Assembly (NCBI RefSeq): GCF_000213785.1
Contig: NC_015557.1
Location: forward strand, 1,096,664-1,160,663
Direction: 5' to 3'
Length of the DNA stretch: 64,000 nt
Source: Hydrogenobaculum sp. 3684
GTDB taxonomy: Bacteria > Aquificota > Aquificia > Aquificales > Aquificaceae
A program made the translations under genes and the position numbers. The stretch's first letter is position 1. Every line of letters starts with the position of its first letter. Below are positions 28,787 to 36,541 of the stretch, piece after piece. The notes under the pieces are model-generated. The model did not search any database. It had not been told where the DNA came from and saw only the letters and a list, made by a program, of their open reading frames with translations.

Positions 28787-29365
28787 ATGGCTTTTGATGT
28801 TAAAAAAATAAACGAAGAAGGCGTTATAGATAGCGCTATATATATACTAAACAAAAATATGCCCATATGCTCCCCCACAGATACTATCTATGGAGTACTA
28901 GCAATAGACAACGAAGAAGCTCAAGAGCTTCTTTACAAAATAAGAAGGCCCTCAAAAAAACCGTTTCTTAGGCTTTTACCAGATATAGATTTTTTAGAAA
29001 TGTATGGATTTAAACCAAACGATAAAGTTTTTGAGTTATCCAAGTTAGAAGGTGTTAGTATCATAATAAAAGCCCAAGACAAAAGCTTAGGTTTTAGAAT
29101 ACCACAAAAGGGTTTTATAAAAGAGCTTTTAGATAAACTTAAAAAACCCCTTTTAGCACCTTCTTGCAACAAAGAAGGAGAGCCTCCTGCAAAATCCATA
29201 GAAGAGGCTATAAGCTATTTCAAAGATGAAATACCTTTATACATAGATGGGGGTTTTATAGAAAGCCCACCTTCAACAATAGTAGAAATAGAACAAAATA
29301 CCATAAAAATAGTAAGAGAAGGCATGTCTATAGATAAAGTAAAAGAGCTTATAAATAAACTCTAA
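28787..29365 (+). CDS. tsaC: Sua5/YciO/YrdC family protein, probable threonylcarbamoyl-AMP synthase
   Basis: 192 residues with the YrdC fold: PICSPTDTIYGVLAID (nucleotide and threonine site), KIRRPSKKPFLRLL (the KRP-type basic motif), GFRIP and LLAPSCNKEGEPPAKSIEEA. The family makes threonylcarbamoyl-AMP for the t6A modification of tRNAs reading ANN codons. It lacks the extra C-terminal domain of Sua5. A YciO-like relative cannot be fully excluded. Its 3' end overlaps the convergent 124-residue gene by 4 bases. Confidence 0.85.
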   Translation: MAFDVKKINEEGVIDSAIYILNKNMPICSPTDTIYGVLAIDNEEAQELLYKIRRPSKKPFLRLLPDIDFLEMYGFKPNDKVFELSKLEGVSIIIKAQDKSLGFRIPQKGFIKELLDKLKKPLLAPSCNKEGEPPAKSIEEAISYFKDEIPLYIDGGFIESPPSTIVEIEQNTIKIVREGMSIDKVKELINKL

Positions 29366-29736
29366 TCCAAATATTTTTCTATTATAGCTGCTATTTCGTT
29401 TAATCTTTCATATATGGAAAGTTTTAGATAGTTTAGATGTATACTATCAAGTTTATCCATTTTTTCTATATCTTTCAATACATTTTCCACAATATTCATT
29501 ATAACCATCTCAGCGTTGGTAAAATATCCGTTAAATGTGCTATTTTTTGTCTTTTTCTCCAACTCCTCAAGTTTTGCTGTATACCTTGCTACCCTTTCTA
29601 TATGATCTATTGCCCTTATGGCATCCTCATCAAGATCCTTATATTTAAGCTCGTTTAATTTCTCTTGAATCATCTTCCTCATGCTATTTATAAAAACCTT
29701 GTCAAGCTCCAAAGACTTATCTTTCGCCTCTTGCAT
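29362..29736 (-). CDS. small coiled-coil protein, unknown function
   Basis: 124 residues, almost wholly helical and charged, with heptad-like stretches such as DHIERVARYTAKLEELEKKT and no signal peptide or cysteines. I do not recognise the family. It converges with tsaC and diverges from the globin gene. A TATATT box at 29745-29750 lies 8 bases before its ATG. Codon use resembles its neighbours. Confidence 0.6.
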   Translation of the reverse strand: MQEAKDKSLELDKVFINSMRKMIQEKLNELKYKDLDEDAIRAIDHIERVARYTAKLEELEKKTKNSTFNGYFTNAEMVIMNIVENVLKDIEKMDKLDSIHLNYLKLSIYERLNEIAAIIEKYLD

Positions 29737-29864
29737 CTTATATTAATATAATTAACATCTTACTATATTATATGGTAAACATCATATATATTATGTAATT
29801 TTATCACTGAATAACCAAAGCTTAACATTTATCTTAAAAGCATAAACCAATAGGAGGTAGTTGT

Positions 29865-30299
29865 ATGAAAAAACTTTTACTGGCAGCGGCCATTTTCACA
29901 AGCATAGGGTTAACATCGGCAAATGCCAAAACCCTTTATCAGGAGTTGGGTGGATATGATGCCATATCCGCCGTTACTAAGACCTTGGCTACTAAGCTTG
30001 TACAAGACCCAAAGCTTGGCGTCTATTTTAAAGGGTTAAACACCCACCACAAAGAAGTCGTTGTAAACAATCTCACTGACTTTTTATGCAGTGTCACCGG
30101 AGGACCTTGTATATACACTGGAGAAAACATGGAAGAAGCTCACGCTGGCCTTGGTATAACAGATTCGGACTGGAATAGGTTTGTTAAAATAACAGAAAGC
30201 GTATTAGACGAATATAGAGTGCCGCCAAAATTACAAAAAGAGCTATTGGAAAGATTGGTTCCTCTTAAGCCATACATAGTACAAAAGCAAAGCTACTAA
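29865..30299 (+). CDS. exported truncated haemoglobin
   Basis: 144 residues. A cleavable signal peptide is plain (MKKLLLAAAIFTSIGL, then TSANAKT, cut after ANA). The rest is a group I-like truncated globin: LYQELGGYDAISAV, DFLCSVTGGPCIYTG and AHAGLGITDSDWNRF, where the histidine should be the proximal haem ligand. Known relatives bind oxygen or detoxify nitric oxide, usually in the cytoplasm; here it would act in the periplasm. Two cysteines in DFLCSVTGGPC could form a disulfide after export. A good AGGAGG site precedes the ATG and a hairpin follows the stop. Confidence 0.88.
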   Translation: MKKLLLAAAIFTSIGLTSANAKTLYQELGGYDAISAVTKTLATKLVQDPKLGVYFKGLNTHHKEVVVNNLTDFLCSVTGGPCIYTGENMEEAHAGLGITDSDWNRFVKITESVLDEYRVPPKLQKELLERLVPLKPYIVQKQSY

Positions 30300-30306
30300 A
30301 AAAACA

Positions 30307-30330
30307 ATAGCCACGCCTAAGCGTGGCTAT
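30307..30330 (+). terminator. hairpin terminator after the globin gene
   Basis: A perfect 10-bp stem (ATAGCCACGC and its complement) with a CTAA loop begins 8 bases after the globin stop. The following T-run is weak (ATTCAAATTATTTAT), so it may act as a terminator or as a 3' stabiliser. Confidence 0.7.
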
Positions 30331-30382
30331 ATTCAAATTATTTATCATTGAAAATCTATAACAATCAACAATATTAATAAGT

Positions 30383-31012
30383 ATGGAAACTGTAAGCTTG
30401 ATAAATCTTTTCCCATTTGCAAATAAAGATTTTCAAGATGAGCTAAAAAAATTTTCCACTTTTGTGAATCTTCCAAAAGGAACTATGGTAGGGTATCCTG
30501 GTGCTAGATGCGACTTTACACCGATTGTGATAGAGGGTTATTTAAAAGTATATGCAATGTTAAACAATGGCAAAGAAATATTTTTATATAAAATAGGTCC
30601 TGGAGAGACATGTATGCTGACAAACCTTGCAATTTACAAAAACAGGCCTTATCCGGCATATGCAGTTTGCGAAACAGATGTAATAGGTTTTACAATACCA
30701 TCTCAAGTAGCCAACGCTTGGTTTGAAAAGTATTCTTATTGGAGAAACTTTGTCTTAGATACAGTAGTAAAAAACGCTTACGAGGTATTTTTTGTATTAA
30801 ACGAAATAATGTCAAAACCACTAGAACAAAGACTTAGAGAATATCTCGTTGAAAACGCCAACAACCAAATGGTAGTAAATTGCACTCATGAAGATATTGC
30901 AAAAGATATAGGTACGGCAAGAGAAGTAGTTTCTAGGCTTTTAAAAGAATTAGAAAAACAAGGGCTCTTAGAATTAAAAAGAGGAAAAATACATATAAGA
31001 GGCGATTTATAA
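30383..31012 (+). CDS. Crp/Fnr family transcription regulator
   Basis: 209 residues: an N-terminal cyclic-nucleotide-binding-type domain (GYLKVYAMLNNGKEIFLYKIGPGETCML) and a C-terminal winged helix with the recognition segment EDIAKDIGTAREVVSRLLKELEKQ. Cysteines occur in GARCDF, GETCML and AVCETD, but the N-terminal four-cysteine iron-sulfur pattern of Fnr is absent. The effector is therefore unclear; nitric oxide, redox and cAMP-free types all occur in this group. It lies 83 bases after the globin gene and might control it. A TATTAA box lies 5 bases before the ATG. Confidence 0.87.
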   Translation: METVSLINLFPFANKDFQDELKKFSTFVNLPKGTMVGYPGARCDFTPIVIEGYLKVYAMLNNGKEIFLYKIGPGETCMLTNLAIYKNRPYPAYAVCETDVIGFTIPSQVANAWFEKYSYWRNFVLDTVVKNAYEVFFVLNEIMSKPLEQRLREYLVENANNQMVVNCTHEDIAKDIGTAREVVSRLLKELEKQGLLELKRGKIHIRGDL

Positions 31013-31031
31013 AAATAAAAAAGACAGTTTT

Positions 31032-31040
31032 TGGTAAAAT
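31032..31040 (+). promoter_or_regulatory. extended -10 promoter of valS
   Basis: TGGTAAAAT, an extended -10 element, ends 8 bases before the valS ATG at 31049. No Shine-Dalgarno site is present, so the mRNA is probably leaderless. Confidence 0.55.
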
Positions 31041-31048
31041 AGTAGTTT

Positions 31049-34021
31049 ATGAAGGATTATATACCAAAAGATATTGAACAAGAAGTTTTGGAAAACTGGA
31101 TTAAGTCAAATATATATACTGTTAAAAGCCCAAAAAAGGCTTTTAGCATGGTGATACCCCCACCAAACGTCACTGGTTCTCTTCACATAGGACACGCTTT
31201 AAACATCACCATCCAAGACATAGTGGCGAGATTTAAAAGAATGCAAGGCTACGATGTGGTATGGGTGCCAGGATTTGATCATGCTGGTATAGCCACTCAG
31301 TTTGTGGTGGAAAGGGAGCTTTCAAAAGAAAATAAATCAAGACTTGAAATAGGAAGGGAAGAATTTTTAAAAAGAGTATGGCAATGGGTTTATAAATCAA
31401 GAGACAACATCAAAAACCAAGTAAAAAGATTAGGAGCTTCTGTAGATTGGTCAAGAGAACGCTTTACGATGGACGAAGGATTTTCAAGAGCCGTAAGACA
31501 TGCTTTTAAAAAACTCTACGAAGAGGGTCTTATAAAAAAAGACACATACATTATAAACTGGTGTCCAAAAGATCTGACGGCTCTTTCTGATTTGGAAGTA
31601 GAACACGAGGAAGAAAAAGGGAAACTTTATTACATAAAATACCCAGTGTTAGATAGCACCGAATATATAGTTGTAGCCACCACAAGACCAGAAACGATGC
31701 TTGGAGACGTGGCGGTGGCTGTAAATCCAAACGATGAAAGATACAAACACCTTATAGGTAAAAAACTAAAACTTCCTTTGGTAGATTGGCAAAGAGAAGA
31801 TATGTCTGGTAACCAAGTAAGCCCCGAAATACCAGTTATAGCAGATGAGTTTGTGGATATGGAGTTTGGTACAGGGGCCGTTAAGATCACACCGGCTCAC
31901 GATCCAAACGACTATGAAGCAGGCTTAAGACAAAACCTTCCCATAGTAAAAATAATGGATGAAAAGGCAAAACTTACAAAAAACGCAGGTAGATTTGAAG
32001 GTTTAGATAGATACGAAGCAAGACAAAAAATAGTAGAAGAGCTTAAGAGTTTAGGGCTTTTAGAAAAAGAAGAAGAGCATACCCATGCTGTCGGGAAATG
32101 CTATAGATGTAAAACCACTATAGAACCCATGGTATCCACCCAGTGGTTTTTAAAAGTCTCTAATAAAAAAGATGAGTTTTTAGAGGTTGTTAAAAGCCAA
32201 AAAACGAGGTTTATACCACCAAACTGGGAGAAAAACTACAACGAGTGGATGGAAAACATAAAAGATTGGTGCATATCACGTCAAATATGGTGGGGCCATA
32301 GAATACCAGTATGGGAATGTAAAGACTGCAAAAAAGAATCTATTTATACCGACGAAGATTTTAACTACGTCCAAGATAAACTTATTTTTAATCTTTTGGC
32401 AGATGGTAAGATAAAAAAGGTTTTTACACCAAAAGAGATAGATGATATCCTAAACGGTAAGAATTTTGTACACCCTGAGATGTCAACCCTTGATTTTTAC
32501 AAGCATTTTGCCTACAAAAAATACTATTCTACTGGTATAAACGAGTTTTCTATATGGCAATACATGGCCACCAGAAGAGACTTATACAAATACCATAAGG
32601 ATATAAAGAGTTTTGAGATTTTATTAAAATGTAAACACTGTGGTTCTACAAACATAAAACAGGTAGAGGATGTGCTTGATACATGGTTTTCATCCGCTTT
32701 ATGGCCCTTTGGAGTCTTTTCTTGGCCAGAGCCAAACCACGATTTAGATGTTTGCTATCCAAATAGCCTTTTGGTAACGGCTTTTGACATACTCTTTTTC
32801 TGGGTGGCTCGCATGATCATGATGAGCAAAATGCTAAACGACAAAGAACCCTTCAAAGATGTCTATATACATGCTCTTATAAGGGATGAAAAAGGTCAAA
32901 AAATGTCAAAAACCAAAGGAAACGTCATAGACCCCATAGATGTAATAGAAAAATACGGAGCGGATAGCCTAAGATTTACACTGGCTTCTTTGAGCTCTGC
33001 TGTAAGGGATATAAAACTTTCTGAACAAAAGTTTGAGGCAAGTAAGTTTTTTGCCAACAAGATATGGAACGCCGCCAAATTTGTAATATCAAACACCCCT
33101 GAGAATTTTCTCCAAGACATAATATACGGGGATATGTATGAAAAAGAAGATTATTGGATCATTACAGCCCTAAACCTCACCATAGGACAAGTGACAGAAT
33201 ACCTTGAACATTATCAGTTTTCCCATGCTGCTCAAAGTATCTACAACTTTTTCTGGAATGAATTTTGCGATTGGTATATAGAGTTTTCAAAAATCCGCAT
33301 ATACGAAAAGCCCATAGAAATAAAAGAAGACATGACAGACGAAGAAAAATCACAGATAGAACAAATAAACAACCAAATCCAAAAGAAAAAACTTACCGCT
33401 TTAGCAGTGCTAAACACCGTCCTATCAAAAGCCCTAAGACTTTTACACCCTTTTATGCCCTTTATTACAAGCTACATACACGACAAGACCATCTTCAACG
33501 ACAAAGATATATCTTTAAAAGAGTTTCCGGCTTTTGATAAAGAAGCTATAGATATTAAAAGCTATGAAACCATAGAAAGACTAAAAAGATTGATTTCTTT
33601 TATAAGAAAGATAAAATCTGATTTTAAGATAGAATCAAAGATAGATATGTATTTTGAAAGCCATAGCTCAAAAGAGTTTTTAGAAGAGTTTAAACCCCAC
33701 ATAGTAAGTCTTTGTAAATTAAGCTCCTTTGATATACCCACAGATAAAACCAACATGCTATCAATACCTTTTGAAGATATAACACTATATATACCAGAAA
33801 AAGACTTCGACAGAGATGCCCTTCTAAAAGACTACGAAAAAGCATTAAAAGACATAGAAAAACAACTTTCTATATACGCATCAAAGCTTGAAAACAAAAA
33901 CTTTATAGAAAAAGCACCTCCAGAGGAAGTAGAAAAAGCAAAAACCACAAAAGAAAAATTAGAAAAAGAAAAAGAAAACGTACAAAAGCTTATAGCTATA
34001 CTAAAATTTGGTAAAATATGA
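31049..34021 (+). CDS. valS: valyl-tRNA synthetase
   Basis: Charges tRNA-Val. The 990-residue class I synthetase has PNVTGSLHIGHAL (HIGH site), the editing domain with TTRPETMLGDVAV, DVLDTWFSSALWPFG, KMSKTKGNVIDP (KMSKS site) and a C-terminal coiled coil. Unusual: two CxxC pairs (ECKDCK at about residue 424 and KCKHCG at about 528) that are close together in other ValRS zinc ribbons are here separated by about 100 residues. The intervening stretch has no counterpart I know. Its stop overlaps the next start (ATGA). Confidence 0.97.
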   Translation: MKDYIPKDIEQEVLENWIKSNIYTVKSPKKAFSMVIPPPNVTGSLHIGHALNITIQDIVARFKRMQGYDVVWVPGFDHAGIATQFVVERELSKENKSRLEIGREEFLKRVWQWVYKSRDNIKNQVKRLGASVDWSRERFTMDEGFSRAVRHAFKKLYEEGLIKKDTYIINWCPKDLTALSDLEVEHEEEKGKLYYIKYPVLDSTEYIVVATTRPETMLGDVAVAVNPNDERYKHLIGKKLKLPLVDWQREDMSGNQVSPEIPVIADEFVDMEFGTGAVKITPAHDPNDYEAGLRQNLPIVKIMDEKAKLTKNAGRFEGLDRYEARQKIVEELKSLGLLEKEEEHTHAVGKCYRCKTTIEPMVSTQWFLKVSNKKDEFLEVVKSQKTRFIPPNWEKNYNEWMENIKDWCISRQIWWGHRIPVWECKDCKKESIYTDEDFNYVQDKLIFNLLADGKIKKVFTPKEIDDILNGKNFVHPEMSTLDFYKHFAYKKYYSTGINEFSIWQYMATRRDLYKYHKDIKSFEILLKCKHCGSTNIKQVEDVLDTWFSSALWPFGVFSWPEPNHDLDVCYPNSLLVTAFDILFFWVARMIMMSKMLNDKEPFKDVYIHALIRDEKGQKMSKTKGNVIDPIDVIEKYGADSLRFTLASLSSAVRDIKLSEQKFEASKFFANKIWNAAKFVISNTPENFLQDIIYGDMYEKEDYWIITALNLTIGQVTEYLEHYQFSHAAQSIYNFFWNEFCDWYIEFSKIRIYEKPIEIKEDMTDEEKSQIEQINNQIQKKKLTALAVLNTVLSKALRLLHPFMPFITSYIHDKTIFNDKDISLKEFPAFDKEAIDIKSYETIERLKRLISFIRKIKSDFKIESKIDMYFESHSSKEFLEEFKPHIVSLCKLSSFDIPTDKTNMLSIPFEDITLYIPEKDFDRDALLKDYEKALKDIEKQLSIYASKLENKNFIEKAPPEEVEKAKTTKEKLEKEKENVQKLIAILKFGKI

Positions 34022-34524
34022 ATATGGTAAAAAGACTTTTACTACTTTTTGGTTTTGGGCTTTTAATAAGCTCTTGCGCCCAAATAGAGGTGAAAAGCAC
34101 AGGCCCCAACAGACTAGCAGAGCTCACAAAACCTATTCAAAACATCATACCTAAGAAAAAACCTCAAAAACCGCCACAGCCAAAAGTAGAATCAATATAC
34201 CCAGTAAACGCCAAGCCCGTATACGTTGGAAAAAAAGTATACTTTTACACAGAATGCGGATCTATGGTACAAGCGGTAGAACCTGGTCAGGTTATATACT
34301 CAGGCAATACACTTAAAGCCTACAACTACATAGTCCTTATCAAAACCCCTCAAAACTTAGTGGACGTATATACATATCTTGGTAAAGTATTTGTAGCAAA
34401 GGGAGATTACGTTAAAAAAGGTGCCATCATCGGGGAAGTTGGTGTAGACCCTATAGACAACGTATGTAAGCTTTTGTATGAAACCAGAAATACAAACGGT
34501 GATATAATAAATCCAGTGTTTTAA
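34018..34524 (+). CDS. lipoprotein with degenerate LytM/M23 domain
   Basis: 168 residues. The first 20 form a lipoprotein signal ending LISSCAQ (cysteine at about residue 21). A proline- and lysine-rich linker follows (KKKPQKPPQPK), then a LytM-like fold: VQAVEPGQVIYSG, DVYTYLGKVFVAKGDYVKKGAIIGEVG and LLYETRNTNGDIINP. The zinc-binding histidines of active M23 endopeptidases are absent, as in NlpD or EnvC, which activate amidases rather than cut the wall. That role is inferred. It overlaps valS by 4 bases and is likely translated from the same mRNA. Confidence 0.72.
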   Translation: MNMVKRLLLLFGFGLLISSCAQIEVKSTGPNRLAELTKPIQNIIPKKKPQKPPQPKVESIYPVNAKPVYVGKKVYFYTECGSMVQAVEPGQVIYSGNTLKAYNYIVLIKTPQNLVDVYTYLGKVFVAKGDYVKKGAIIGEVGVDPIDNVCKLLYETRNTNGDIINPVF

Positions 34525-34550
34525 GCTTTTAAAAGCTAAAAAATAAGCGG

Positions 34551-34559
34551 TGTTATAAT
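34551..34559 (+). promoter_or_regulatory. extended -10 element between convergent genes
   Basis: TGTTATAAT is a perfect extended -10 element, but no plus-strand gene follows. It could drive a small RNA reading toward 34646, or be a relic. Confidence 0.4.
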
Positions 34560-34565
34560 TGCTTT

Positions 34566-34646
34566 ATTTTATCTTGTGAGGCGAAAACTAAGGAAGATTT
34601 TACAAAAGCTAGACATCACGACATTAGTGCAAACACAAATTTAAAC
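34566..34646 (+). ncRNA. possible small RNA in the valS/BI-1 intergenic gap
   Basis: The 155-base gap between the convergent lipoprotein and BI-1 genes contains no plausible ORF but does have a strong extended -10 element at its left and a C-rich hairpin at its right (34647-34667). The sequence is less A+T-biased than typical spacers. I compared it by eye with 6S, SRP, tmRNA and preQ1 patterns and found no convincing match. Confidence 0.2.
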
Positions 34647-34667
34647 AAGCCCCCTTGCCGGGAGCTC
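34647..34667 (-). terminator. terminator hairpin of the BI-1 gene
   Basis: On the minus strand GAGCTCCC pairs with GGGGGCTT (8 bp with two G-U pairs) around a GGCAA loop, 12 bases after the stop, followed by TGTTTAAATTTG. On the plus strand the stem has one A-C mismatch, so it suits the minus-strand transcript better. Confidence 0.55.
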
Positions 34668-34679
34668 AAGTTAAATATA

Positions 34680-35345
34680 TCAGCTTCTTCTATTACCTGA
34701 AAACTCCAAGAATAAGAATAGAATATTTACAAAAAGGTTAAGCACATCAAGATACAAAGCCAAAGCCAAAGATACTGCTGGAGCGTCTGGATCCATGCTT
34801 AAAATGCGGGCTGTATCGTAGCTCACATACAAACTAAATAGCACTGTGGCGACTATGGATATAACAAGAGCTACAACACCAGAATGGAAAAATAAGTTTA
34901 GTAAGCTTGCCACCACTATAGCTATAAGACCAGCAAACAAAAATCCGCCCATGCCAAGCACATTCACCCTAAAAACGATAGGCACTAAGCTCATACCTAC
35001 AAACGTAGCTGCGGTGGTAACCAAAGCATAGACTATTGCGGCAGGGTTTACTGCCAAAGCTAAAGAAAGTATAGGAGCTAACGTAAAGCCTGTAATGAAG
35101 GTAAATACGTTTAGAAGTATAAAACCTGGCAAAGCCATATCTTTGTTTTGACCCACTATGGATGTGGCAAATACAAGCACAAACTCAAGTATAGCAAACA
35201 ACCAAAAATGGCTTGCCACCATTATCACATGAGAAAGCCCTACCACACTTCCCACTACGGCCGAAGCTATAGAAAAAGCCAAAAGCCCATATACTTTACT
35301 AAGTAACCCGTAATCCCTCGTTGTAACACTATTAAACCTTTCCAT
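34680..35345 (-). CDS. Bax inhibitor-1 family membrane protein
   Basis: 221 residues with seven predicted membrane segments. The family pattern is clear: RDYGLLSKVYGLLAFSIA at the N-terminus and the C-terminal SYDTARIL, ALALYLDVLNLFVNILFLFLEF. The two aspartates (SYDTA, LYLDV) correspond to the pH-sensing pair of YetJ-type calcium leak channels. Function in bacteria is poorly known: ion leak or interaction with FtsH are suggested for relatives. A TATATT box lies 7 bases before its ATG. Monocistronic by context. Confidence 0.9.
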   Translation of the reverse strand: MERFNSVTTRDYGLLSKVYGLLAFSIASAVVGSVVGLSHVIMVASHFWLFAILEFVLVFATSIVGQNKDMALPGFILLNVFTFITGFTLAPILSLALAVNPAAIVYALVTTAATFVGMSLVPIVFRVNVLGMGGFLFAGLIAIVVASLLNLFFHSGVVALVISIVATVLFSLYVSYDTARILSMDPDAPAVSLALALYLDVLNLFVNILFLFLEFSGNRRS

Positions 35346-35352
35346 GTATTTA

Positions 35353-35358
35353 AATATA
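35353..35358 (-). promoter_or_regulatory. -10 box of the BI-1 gene
   Basis: TATATT on the minus strand, 7 bases before the ATG at 35345; consistent with a leaderless mRNA. Confidence 0.4.
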
Positions 35359-35428
35359 AAAAAATTAGCAAATATTATATGATATATATCAAACCTTATA
35401 AAAACGCCAAGAGCTTATAGTTTTTTCT

Positions 35429-35434
35429 TATAAT
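35429..35434 (+). promoter_or_regulatory. -10 box of trm1
   Basis: TATAAT with 6 bases to the ATG at 35441 and no ribosome-binding site, consistent with a leaderless mRNA. Confidence 0.5.
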
Positions 35435-35440
35435 TGTAGT

Positions 35441-36541
35441 ATGCTTGTAAAAGAAGGGGCAGTAGAGTTTTTTATACCAGAGCTTCCGGAGGTTTTATCA
35501 AAAGAAGTAGAGGTTTTCTACAACCCCTTTATGGCTGTTAACAGAGATTTCACGGTGCTTATCTTAAAAGCCTACTCTATACTAAAATCCAAAAAACTTT
35601 TTATAGCTGATCCAATGAGCGCTTCTGGGGTTAGGGTTTTAAGGCTTTTAAAAGAAACAAACGTAGTAGAAAAAGCTTTTTTAAACGATATAAAAAAAGA
35701 GGCCATAGAATTAGCTCAAAAAAATCTTGAAGCTTATCAAAACGTATATTTTTTTAACAAAGATGCAAATATGTTTTTGTTAGAAAACAAAGGCTTTGAT
35801 TATATAGATATAGACCCTTATGGAAGCCCTATAGGATTTTTAGAAAGCGCTATAAACGCTTTAAAAACCGGTGGTCTTATAGGTATAACTGCCACAGATA
35901 CGGCATCTTTATCTGGGTCATATCCATTTAAAGCTTTTAGAAGATACAGCGCCAAACCTCTTGATAGTGAGTTTTATCACGAAAGTGCATTGAGGATACT
36001 TGTAAAATCTGTAATAGAAGCCTCTTTTAGGCTTGATGTGGTCTTAAAACCTGTTTTTGGTTTTAGTTATAGGCACTTTTTAAGGGCTTTTTTTATAAAA
36101 TTAAAAGGTGTATCAAAAGCCATAGATATATCTAAAGATATAGCTTATATAGGGTATTGTCATAGTTGTAAATTTAGAAATACTTACACATGCGTTCTTG
36201 ATCTACCAAAATTTTGCCCTCTTTGTGATGATTTTTTTGATTACGCTGGTCCTATCTATATAGGAGATATTTACGACAAAGAGCTTTTGGATATTATGAA
36301 AGAACAAGACTTTACATATTTTACAAAGGATACCATAAAGATTTTTAAAACAATTTTAGAAGAATCTAAGATAAAAACCCCTTGGTTTTACAAAGCAAAT
36401 ATATTTGGAAAAGGTACGATGCCAAAGCTAAAACAAATATTAAAAGATTTAGATGCAAAACCCACACACTTTAGCCCAGAGGGTTTTAAAACAGATTTAG
36501 ATTTTATACATATAAAGGAGTATTTTGAAAAATGGGCGTAA
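35441..36541 (+). CDS. trm1: tRNA (guanine-26,N2-) dimethyltransferase, Trm1 type
   Basis: Methylates guanosine 26 (and possibly 27) of tRNA with SAM. The 366-residue protein has the Trm1 start EGAVEFFIPE, an early VFYNPFMAVNRDFTVL block, the SAM fold with ADPMSASGVRVLRLLKE, IDIDPYGSPIGFLESAI (catalytic aspartate and proline motif) and FGFSYRHFLRAFF. A zinc-type cluster follows: GYCHSCKFRNTYTC and KFCPLCDDFF. This enzyme is typical of archaea and eukaryotes; Aquifex is the known bacterial exception. Its end overlaps the deacetylase start region. Confidence 0.93.
   Translation: MLVKEGAVEFFIPELPEVLSKEVEVFYNPFMAVNRDFTVLILKAYSILKSKKLFIADPMSASGVRVLRLLKETNVVEKAFLNDIKKEAIELAQKNLEAYQNVYFFNKDANMFLLENKGFDYIDIDPYGSPIGFLESAINALKTGGLIGITATDTASLSGSYPFKAFRRYSAKPLDSEFYHESALRILVKSVIEASFRLDVVLKPVFGFSYRHFLRAFFIKLKGVSKAIDISKDIAYIGYCHSCKFRNTYTCVLDLPKFCPLCDDFFDYAGPIYIGDIYDKELLDIMKEQDFTYFTKDTIKIFKTILEESKIKTPWFYKANIFGKGTMPKLKQILKDLDAKPTHFSPEGFKTDLDFIHIKEYFEKWA

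Noticed and set aside
34566-34646. A preQ1 riboswitch, suggested by AAAACTAAGG.
   Set aside because: The upstream stem and loop of that class are missing and no gene follows in the right place.
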